Shown: positions 1 through 4,788 of the stretch, in pieces
Layout of the letters: every line of letters begins with the position of its first letter
Position numbering within the stretch: the first letter of the stretch is position 1
NCBI GenBank assembly: GCA_050942555.1
Contig: JBMNNN010000139.1
Coordinates: forward strand, 1 to 5,710
Direction of reading: 5' to 3'
Length of the DNA: 5,710 nt
Source: JAAYXU01 sp050942555
GTDB lineage: Bacteria; Bacillota; Clostridia; Christensenellales; UMGS416
Translations under genes and position numbers: made by a program
Notes under the pieces: generated by a model
Database searches by the model: none
What the model saw: only the letters and a program-made list of their open reading frames with translations
Told to the model about the DNA's origin: nothing

Positions 1-930
1 GAGCGCGCCGCAGGCCAGGCACGTCTCGGCCACCGCGGGATAGAGCGATTCGATCTCGTCCTCGGTCGCGTTCTCAAACCGCAGCATCAGATAGGCCTCC
101 GCGCCCTCGTACGGAAAACTCTTGCCTAGGTACGCCTCGGCGTCGTGCACGATCTCCTTTTCCATGAACTCGAGCGCCGCCGGTATCGTGCGGGCGGCCA
201 TGATCGCGGGAACCGCGCGGATGCATGCCTCGAAGTCCTCAAAGGGCACGAGCAGCGAAAACTGGCAGGCGGGCAGCGGCAGCAGCCGCAGTATGAGCCG
301 CGTCACGATGCCCAGTGTGCCCTCCGAGCCGATCATAAGGTGCAGCAGGCTGTATCCCGAGCTCATCTTGGCGACCTTTCCGCCCAGGCGGAGCAGCTCG
401 CCGCCGGGTAGTACCACGTCCATGCCCCGGACATAGTCGCGGGTCACGCCGTACTTGACGGCGCGCATGCCGCCCGCGTTGGTCATGACGTTGCCGCCCA
501 CGGTGGCGGTCTTTTCGCCCGGGTCAGGCGGATAGAATAGGCCGCGGGCCTCGACGGCGGCCGCGAAGTCCTGCAGCAGTACGCCCGGCTCGATGACGGC
601 CGTCAGATTCGCCTCGTCGATCTCCAGTATGCGGTTCATCCTTACGGTGGATATGACGAGTCCCCCGTGCGTCGCGACCGCGCCACCGCACAGCCCCGTG
701 CCGGTGCCGCGGGGCACGACCGGTACGCCCTGTTCATTGGCCCAGGCCATAAGCGCCTGCACCTCCTCGGCGCCGGTGACCTCGGCCACGGCGTCGGGCA
801 TGTATTTGCCGTACTCGGGCATCTCGTCCTGCGCATAGTCCGCGCTGATCGCGTCGCCGAAAAACAGCCGGTCGGCGGGTATCATCGCGCGAAGCGTCTC
901 GATGTCCGCGGACGTTAGCCTGCGAAGCAT
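1..930 (-). CDS. FAD-linked 2-hydroxyacid dehydrogenase, GlcD/LctD-like (3' part outside window)
   Basis: This is the N-terminal 310 residues of a GlcD-family flavoprotein (usual length about 460); the reading frame is still open at the left edge, so the C-terminal FAD-oxidase domain is missing. The PCMH-type FAD-binding domain is clear: PRGTGTGLCGGA (73-84), DPGEKTATVGGN (136-147), TNAGGMRAVKYGVTRDYV (150-167) and IGSEGTLGIVT (200-210). By family it oxidises a 2-hydroxyacid such as D-lactate or glycolate to the 2-oxoacid and passes electrons to a partner. Its position directly behind etfB and a ferredoxin-fused etfA points to the LctD subunit of a lactate dehydrogenase-Etf complex, probably cytoplasmic, as no signal peptide is seen. 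Glu139 in DPGEK replaces the S-S-Q seen in classical GlcD and fits the LctD type. The ATG at 928-930 follows AAAGGAGG by good spacing and overlaps the end of etfA by 16 bp. The substrate is inferred, not shown. Confidence 0.93.
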   Translation of the reverse strand, partial: MLRRLTSADIETLRAMIPADRLFFGDAISADYAQDEMPEYGKYMPDAVAEVTGAEEVQALMAWANEQGVPVVPRGTGTGLCGGAVATHGGLVISTVRMNRILEIDEANLTAVIEPGVLLQDFAAAVEARGLFYPPDPGEKTATVGGNVMTNAGGMRAVKYGVTRDYVRGMDVVLPGGELLRLGGKVAKMSSGYSLLHLMIGSEGTLGIVTRLILRLLPLPACQFSLLVPFEDFEACIRAVPAIMAARTIPAALEFMEKEIVHDAEAYLGKSFPYEGAEAYLMLRFENATEDEIESLYPAVAETCLACGAL

Positions 931-2105
931 GACGTATCTCCTCCTTTGATCGCGTCCACCAGCGCGGGGATGACCTCGTAGAGGTCGCCCACGATGCCAA
1001 AGTGCGCGATGTCGAATATCGGAGCCGCGGGATCGGTATTGATGGCGACGATATGCTCCGCGGTGTTCATACCGGCCTGGAACTGGATCGCGCCCGATAT
1101 GCCGCAGGCGAACATGAGCCGCGGCTTGACCGTGCGGCCCGAAAGGCCGATCTGGCGGCTCTGCGGCGCGTAGCCCGCCTCGGCGAGCGGGCGGGTGACC
1201 GCGATCTCGCCGCCCAGCGCCTCAGCCAGCGACGCGATGAGGGCCATGTCGGCGGGATTCCTGACGCCGCGGCCTCCCGCGACGATGATCTCCGCGTCGG
1301 AGATGTCGGCCTGCTTCTCGCGCGGACGGGCCTCGACGACCTCGATCGCCGAGGCGACCGGACCGGGAAGGCGGCAGGGAATGATCTTCCCGTCGGGGTT
1401 TGCGACGGGACAGGCCCTGTCAAATATTCGGTAGCGCACCGTTGCGAACTGGGGCCGGTGGCCGGGCGTCACGATACGGGCCATGATGTTGCCACCGAAT
1501 GCCGGGCGGATCTGCGTGAGCGTATGGTCATGGTATTCGAGCTGGGTGCAGTCGGCGGTCAGGCCTGTTCCCAGCCGCGCAGCCACGCGCGGGGCCAGCG
1601 ACCGGCCGATCTCGGTGGAGCCCACCAGCACGACTGAAGGGCGCATCCTGTCGATCGCGTCGGCGACCGCCGGGGCGTAGGCGTCCACGCGGTAATAGCG
1701 GTACCCGGGATCGTCATACACGTATACGCGGGATGCGCCGTGGGCGATGAGCTGCCCGGCTGCTTCCCCGACACCGTGTCCGATCACCATCGCCGCGACC
1801 GGCTCGCCCGACGGTGCGGCCAGCTTTAAAGACTGGCCCAGCAGCTCGAGCGTCACCGGGTGCAGGACTCCCTCCGACTGCTCGGCTACCACCAGAAATC
1901 CCTTCCACCGGGCGGGATCGAGTTTGGGCTCGGCCTTTTCCAGCACGAACACCTGCGACGGGCACGACTTCACGCACAGCCCGCACAGGCGGCAGGCGGC
2001 GTTTACCTCGGGCACGCCGTCGCTGAGCGACAGCGCCCCGAATGGACATGTCTTTATGCACAGGCCGCAGTCGGTGCAGTATTCCCTGCGGATGATCAGC
2101 GCCAT
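915..2105 (-). CDS. etfA: Electron transfer flavoprotein alpha subunit with N-terminal 2x[4Fe-4S] ferredoxin domain (EtfA/LctC-like)
   Basis: This 396-residue EtfA is longer than the usual roughly 320-residue form because of an N-terminal ferredoxin domain. Two complete cluster motifs are visible: C10-x2-C13-x2-C16-x3-C20-P and C38-x2-C41-x2-C44-x3-C48-P. The ETF alpha N-terminal domain follows (about 65-260), then the C-terminal FAD-binding domain: GGRG (277-280), R305 in TRPLAEAGY, IGLSGRTVKP, CGISGAIQFQAGM (334-346) and INTDPAAPIFDIAHFGIVGDL. With EtfB it forms the flavin heterodimer that shuttles electrons to the hydroxyacid dehydrogenase; the ferredoxin domain is the expected entry or exit for low-potential electrons. 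Such fusions are known in LctC and CarE of Acetobacterium woodii. It starts 15 bp after the etfB stop with CAGGAGG 8 nt upstream, and its end overlaps the dehydrogenase start by 16 bp. The family call is very secure; the bifurcating or confurcating role is inferred from the fusion and neighbours. Confidence 0.96.
   Translation of the reverse strand: MALIIRREYCTDCGLCIKTCPFGALSLSDGVPEVNAACRLCGLCVKSCPSQVFVLEKAEPKLDPARWKGFLVVAEQSEGVLHPVTLELLGQSLKLAAPSGEPVAAMVIGHGVGEAAGQLIAHGASRVYVYDDPGYRYYRVDAYAPAVADAIDRMRPSVVLVGSTEIGRSLAPRVAARLGTGLTADCTQLEYHDHTLTQIRPAFGGNIMARIVTPGHRPQFATVRYRIFDRACPVANPDGKIIPCRLPGPVASAIEVVEARPREKQADISDAEIIVAGGRGVRNPADMALIASLAEALGGEIAVTRPLAEAGYAPQSRQIGLSGRTVKPRLMFACGISGAIQFQAGMNTAEHIVAINTDPAAPIFDIAHFGIVGDLYEVIPALVDAIKGGDTSCFAG
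940..947 (-). promoter_or_regulatory. Ribosome binding site of the GlcD/LctD-like gene
   Basis: AAAGGAGG on the minus strand is a near-perfect Shine-Dalgarno sequence 9 nt before the ATG at 930. It lies inside the last codons of etfA, so the dehydrogenase is translated from within the upstream gene's end. This fixes the start codon. Confidence 0.85.
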
Positions 2106-2113
2106 TTGCTTTG

Positions 2114-2120
2114 CCTCCTG
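2114..2120 (-). promoter_or_regulatory. Ribosome binding site of etfA
   Basis: CAGGAGG on the minus strand ends 8 nt before the etfA ATG at 2105. It fills most of the 15-bp gap after the etfB stop and supports the chosen start. Confidence 0.82.
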
Positions 2121-2915
2121 TCAGAGTATGCGCTGCTCGCGCAGCAGCGCGGCAAGCTGCCTGGCGGTCTCGGCAGCCGTGCCGGTCAGGCGGACCCGGG
2201 GAACCTCATGGGTGGGCGTATACACGCGCTCCACCCGCGTGGGCGACCCGTCGCCGCCGAATGTCTTCGCATCAGCGCCCGCCGCGACGAGATCGTCGCA
2301 GGTCAGGCGCTGTATCGGCTTATCGCGGACAGCCTTGAGCGTCCGGTAGGAGGGCAGCCGCGGCGTCACGGTGTCCTTTTCGACCGTCAGCAGCGCGGGC
2401 AGCGGCAGCCGGAGCGTCATGACGTGGGTGGGCAGCTCGTGCACGAGCGTCACTTTCCCGTCGCTAATCCCGGTGATCTCCCGTATCCATGTGACATGCG
2501 GGATCCCGAGTGTTTCGGCGAGCGCCGGGCCTACCTGCGCGGTGTCCCCGTCGGTCGTCTGCCTGCCGCACAGTATGAGATCGAAGCCCGGCAGCGCGGC
2601 GATGCCCGCGGCCAGCGTACGGGAGGTGGCCAGCACGTCGGCGCCGGCGAAGCGCCGGTCGGTCAGCAGCACGCCGTGATCGGCTCCCATCGTATAGGCC
2701 TCGCGCAGCACCGCCTCGGCCTGGGGCGGACCCATCGTGATGACCGTCACCTGCCCGCCATAGGCAGCCCTGAGGCGCAGCGCGACCTCCAGCGCAAACA
2801 GGTCAAACGGATTCATCTTCGACCTGACGCCGGCGCGCATGAGGTTGCCGGTTTCGGGATCCACCTTGACCTGCTGGGTCGCGGGTACCTGTTTGATGCA
2901 TGCGACGATGTTCAT
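2121..2915 (-). CDS. etfB: Electron transfer flavoprotein beta subunit, bifurcating type (EtfB/LctB-like)
   Basis: This is a full-length 264-residue EtfB (usual 250-270). It begins with the typical MNIVACIKQVP and has MNPFDLFALEVALRL (34-48), GADHGVLLTDRRFAGAD (77-93), CGRQTTDGDTAQVGPALAE (116-134) and the C-terminal RLPSYRTLKAVRDKPI segment. The GRQTTDGDTAQVGP loop is the form known from bifurcating Etfs, where EtfB carries a second FAD and binds NAD(H). Canonical Etfs bind AMP and have a DDDxNQTG-type loop instead. It pairs with the downstream ferredoxin-fused EtfA. The ATG at 2913-2915 overlaps the regulator's TGA stop (ATGA, 2912-2915), and AAAGGAA sits 7 nt upstream, so its translation is probably coupled to that of the regulator. 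The subunit identity is nearly certain; NAD binding is inferred from the motif. Confidence 0.96.
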   Translation of the reverse strand: MNIVACIKQVPATQQVKVDPETGNLMRAGVRSKMNPFDLFALEVALRLRAAYGGQVTVITMGPPQAEAVLREAYTMGADHGVLLTDRRFAGADVLATSRTLAAGIAALPGFDLILCGRQTTDGDTAQVGPALAETLGIPHVTWIREITGISDGKVTLVHELPTHVMTLRLPLPALLTVEKDTVTPRLPSYRTLKAVRDKPIQRLTCDDLVAAGADAKTFGGDGSPTRVERVYTPTHEVPRVRLTGTAAETARQLAALLREQRIL

Positions 2916-3628
2916 AAGCGGTTCCTTTCTGTAATGGTATCGAGAACCTGATCCAGATGGCTTCCGGCCAGCTGGGAAGCCTGTACTGCCTGTCCGGCGC
3001 TGATGGCTTCCAGCATCTGCGTATGCTGCGCCAGCAGCCGCGCGGCGGCGGCCGGATCGGCCATCAGCCTCTCGCGGTTAAACGCTACCGAGTGGGACAT
3101 CAGCGAAGCCGTACAGGCGGCTGCCAGCGACAGCACCCGGTTTCCTGTGCCCGACAGCATCGCCATATGAAACTCGTGATCGGCCCGGTTACCGGCGGCG
3201 CCGTCGCCCGATTGAAGGGCCCCGCGCATCGCGTCAAGCGCTTTGTGCATCGCGTCGATCGCGGCGGGATCGCGCCGGACGGCGGCGAGGCGCGCGCCTT
3301 CGGTCTCCACGATGCGACGGAACTCCAGAAGTTCGCGCTCGATGCCGTCTCCTGCCAGCAGCAGCGGCGCCAGCGTGCTCATGAGCGGCGCGACGTCGAG
3401 GTTTCCCACATACGCGCCCTCGCCGGGCTTTATCTCCAACACGCCTAGCAGCGCCAGCGCGCTGAAAGCCTCGCGTATACAGGTGCGGCTGACCCGAAAA
3501 AGCTCCGACAGCTCCCGCTCCGAGGGGAGTCTGTCGCCGGGCTTGACTTCGCCGCGCTCTATAAGGGAGACGAGCTGGTCTATGACAGCCTGCACGTTGG
3601 TTTTGGTTACGATGGGGGTGATGGGCAT
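2912..3628 (-). CDS. GntR/FadR-family transcriptional regulator (LctA-like)
   Basis: This is a 238-residue FadR-subfamily GntR repressor. The N-terminal winged helix-turn-helix (about 8-75) contains KPGDRLPSERELSELFRVSRTCIREAFSALALLGVLEIKPGEGAYV. The C-terminal helical FCD ligand domain keeps the usual metal/ligand residues: D150 and H154 in ADHEFHMAM, H202 in QHTQMLEAI and H224 in GSHLDQV. Members of this group sense small carboxylates such as lactate, glycolate or fatty acyl-CoA. As first gene of the etfBA-dehydrogenase operon it occupies the lctA position and very probably controls it. The ATG at 3628 is chosen because GGAGG lies 6 nt upstream. The in-frame ATG at 3649 has no Shine-Dalgarno, and a TTG at 3676 lies in the promoter -10 box, before the transcript begins. 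A FadR-type palindrome at 3650-3664 suggests autorepression. The ligand is unknown; lactate or a related hydroxyacid is the first guess. Confidence 0.93.
   Translation of the reverse strand: MPITPIVTKTNVQAVIDQLVSLIERGEVKPGDRLPSERELSELFRVSRTCIREAFSALALLGVLEIKPGEGAYVGNLDVAPLMSTLAPLLLAGDGIERELLEFRRIVETEGARLAAVRRDPAAIDAMHKALDAMRGALQSGDGAAGNRADHEFHMAMLSGTGNRVLSLAAACTASLMSHSVAFNRERLMADPAAAARLLAQHTQMLEAISAGQAVQASQLAGSHLDQVLDTITERNRL
2922..2928 (-). promoter_or_regulatory. Ribosome binding site of etfB inside the regulator gene
   Basis: AAAGGAA on the minus strand lies in the last codons of the GntR gene, 6-7 nt before the etfB ATG. It is weaker than the other two operon sites. Together with the 4-bp ATGA stop/start overlap this suggests termination-reinitiation coupling. 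Confidence 0.65.
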
Positions 3629-3634
3629 GATCGG

Positions 3635-3639
3635 CCTCC
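3635..3639 (-). promoter_or_regulatory. Ribosome binding site that decides the GntR start
   Basis: GGAGG on the minus strand is 6 nt before the ATG at 3628. No comparable site precedes the in-frame ATG at 3649, whose upstream bases are the operator palindrome. Confidence 0.75.
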
Positions 3640-3649
3640 GCACTGGCAT

Positions 3650-3664
3650 GGTGGTCTGACCACC
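3650..3664 (-). promoter_or_regulatory. FadR/GntR-type operator, perfect 7-1-7 palindrome
   Basis: GGTGGTC-A-GACCACC is a perfect inverted repeat with a one-base centre. Its core TGGTCAGACCA matches the FadR-subfamily consensus TNGTNNNACNA. It lies about 12 bp downstream of the -10 box, roughly +6 to +20 from the predicted start, where a bound regulator would block RNA polymerase. The adjacent gene encodes a FadR-type protein, so autoregulation of the operon is the natural reading. In RNA it could also form a 5-bp GGTGG/CCACC stem, but it lies clear of the Shine-Dalgarno sequence. Confidence 0.85.
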
Positions 3665-3675
3665 TGTCCAACACA

Positions 3676-3704
3676 AGTATACTAAATTGGTATCGGGGTG
3701 TCAA
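3676..3704 (-). promoter_or_regulatory. Sigma70/sigmaA promoter of the regulator-etfBA-dehydrogenase operon
   Basis: On the minus strand TTGACA (3699-3704) is followed by a 17-bp spacer and TATACT (3676-3681). This is a consensus -35, ideal spacing and a one-mismatch -10. Transcription should start near 3669, giving a leader of about 41 nt that contains the operator and the GGAGG of the regulator. Such a strong core promoter fits control mainly by repression. Confidence 0.87.
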
Positions 3705-3715
3705 TAGAACGGCCT

Positions 3716-3758
3716 GACAGACAGGGCGACAGCATGAGCCGCCAACACTGGCTGACAG
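3716..3758 (+). repeat. Cluster of GACAG repeats in the divergent control region
   Basis: GACAG occurs at 3716-3720, 3720-3724, 3728-3732 and 3754-3758. The longer unit CTGACAGA appears at 3714-3721 and 3752-3759, 38 bp apart start to start. The last copy ends just before the -35 of the rightward promoter. This could be an activator or repressor site for the amidohydrolase gene, or chance in a short region. No regulator can be assigned. Confidence 0.3.
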
Positions 3759-3762
3759 ATGA

Positions 3763-3791
3763 TTGACGTTTCGCGCACATCGGTTTATGAT
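3763..3791 (+). promoter_or_regulatory. Predicted promoter of the amidohydrolase gene
   Basis: TTGACG (3763-3768), a 17-bp spacer and TATGAT (3786-3791) form a good sigma70/sigmaA promoter with one mismatch in each hexamer. Transcription would start near 3798 and give an AT-rich leader of about 67 nt. The -35 boxes of this and the leftward promoter are about 58 bp apart, a normal divergent arrangement. Confidence 0.75.
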
Positions 3792-3848
3792 ACGGTTGTT
3801 AATTATTTCATATTCGCGCAAAGTGTATTTTCGCAGTCAACCATAGGG

Positions 3849-3856
3849 AAGGGGAG
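3849..3856 (+). promoter_or_regulatory. Ribosome binding site of the amidohydrolase gene
   Basis: AAGGGGAG ends 8 nt before the ATG at 3865 and supports that start. The next residues form the strand-1 HxH motif that normally opens this family, so the N-terminus is complete. Confidence 0.72.
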
Positions 3857-3864
3857 CGGCGCAT

Positions 3865-4755
3865 ATGTTTATCGATATCCATGCCCACGCATACAGAGCG
3901 GTCCCGAGGCCCAATCATTTCTGTACGGCCGAGGAGCTCATCAAAAGGTACGACGCCCTCGATATAGAAATAGGCGTCCTGCTTCCGATCGTCAACCCGG
4001 AAATATACCTGCCGCAGTCGAACGAAGACATCATCGAAATGGCGGAGCAGCACCCCGGCAGACTGATCCCGTTCTGCAATATCGATCCCCGGGCATTGAC
4101 CAATTCGCCCGAAGCGCCGCTCGATCGTCTGCTTATCTACTATAAGGAAAGAGGATGCAAGGGCGTAGGAGAGGTGATGCCCAACCTTCCGGTCATGCAC
4201 CCATTGGTCCAGAACCTGTTCAGGCACGCGGAGAGTGTAGGCCTTCCGGTTATATTTGACGGCTCCGATCAGATGACGGGGGACTTCGGCCTGTACGACG
4301 ACCCCGGGCTGCCGCAGCTCGAGCATACGCTGCAGCGGTTTCCGGACCTCATTCTATTCGGCCATGGCCCTGTATTCTGGTCGGAGATCGCCGAGCTGGA
4401 GACCCCCGGCGAAAGGAGCTACCTGTTTAATCTGAAAGGACGCCAGATCGGACGCCTGCCCGAAGGGCCGGTTAAAAAAGAGGGAGTCGTGCCCAAGCTG
4501 TTGCGCAGATACCCGAACCTGTACGGGGATCTGTCGGACTTTACCGCCTACAACGCGCTGGCGCGGGACGACGTATATGGGCCCAGGTTCCTGGAGGAAT
4601 TTCAGGACCGCCTGTTCTTTGGCACCGATCTGTGTTACCCGGATATGCCGGTGCCGCTCACCGATCTGCTGCTCAAATGGCGCAATACGAAAATCAGCGA
4701 TACGGTATTTAAGAAGGTCGCGAGGGAGAACGCGATCAGGCTGCTTGGCCTGTAG
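3865..4755 (+). CDS. Amidohydrolase_2-family metal-dependent hydrolase/decarboxylase of unknown substrate
   Basis: This 296-residue protein is a TIM-barrel amidohydrolase of the Amidohydrolase_2 (PF04909, ACMSD-like) group. The strand-1 metal motif is H6-A-H8 in FIDIHAHAY. GEV with E103 follows in CKGVGEVMPN; H167 lies in LILFGHGPVFWSEI at the strand-6 position, and D255 in LFFGTDLCYPD at the strand-8 position. The signatures GLPQLEHTLQRFPDL, FWSEI, GPVKKEGVVPKLLRRYPNLYGDLS and FLEEFQDRLFFGTDLC resemble a common uncharacterised bacterial subfamily. The strand-5 segment reads GLPVIFDGSD, where relatives usually have a His, so D132 may replace a ligand. No signal peptide or membrane segment is seen. 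It is divergent from the electron-transfer operon and convergent with the ROK gene, and it looks monocistronic in this window. Its coding sequence appears somewhat less GC-rich than the left operon. The family is secure; reaction and substrate are unknown. Confidence 0.9.
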   Translation: MFIDIHAHAYRAVPRPNHFCTAEELIKRYDALDIEIGVLLPIVNPEIYLPQSNEDIIEMAEQHPGRLIPFCNIDPRALTNSPEAPLDRLLIYYKERGCKGVGEVMPNLPVMHPLVQNLFRHAESVGLPVIFDGSDQMTGDFGLYDDPGLPQLEHTLQRFPDLILFGHGPVFWSEIAELETPGERSYLFNLKGRQIGRLPEGPVKKEGVVPKLLRRYPNLYGDLSDFTAYNALARDDVYGPRFLEEFQDRLFFGTDLCYPDMPVPLTDLLLKWRNTKISDTVFKKVARENAIRLLGL

Positions 4756-4788
4756 CGACAGAAAGCCGGTTTTGGGCGCGCCGCACGC

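Noticed and set aside
1002..1637. Open frame of 211 codons on the plus strand opposite etfA
   Set aside because: Arg/Asp/Gly-rich shadow of etfA with no family resemblance and no start signal.
1860..2951. Long open frame (363 codons) on the plus strand opposite etfB and etfA
   Set aside because: It is antisense to two unmistakable conserved genes, has no recognisable domain or ribosome binding site, and its Arg/Gly/Gln/His-rich composition is typical of shadow frames in GC-rich DNA.
3737..3753. Short inverted repeat AGCC...GGCT / GCCA-ACAC-TGGC in the divergent region
   Set aside because: Four-base arms are too short to call a site and do not match the FadR-type consensus.
3786..3812. TATGA...TCATA inverted repeat spanning the rightward -10 box
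   Set aside because: The arms are only 5 bp with a 17-bp gap in AT-rich DNA, which is likely by chance.
3808..4326. Open frame of 172 codons on the minus strand running from the amidohydrolase gene into its leader
   Set aside because: It is antisense to the well-supported amidohydrolase, its start has no ribosome binding site, and its end covers the rightward leader; no domain is recognised.
4756..4788. Possible bidirectional terminator in the 33-bp convergent gap
   Set aside because: The gap has an imperfect AAAGCCGGTTTT palindrome and a GGCGCGCC palindrome, but neither makes a stable stem followed by a U run in either direction. Termination must lie within the coding ends or be of another type.
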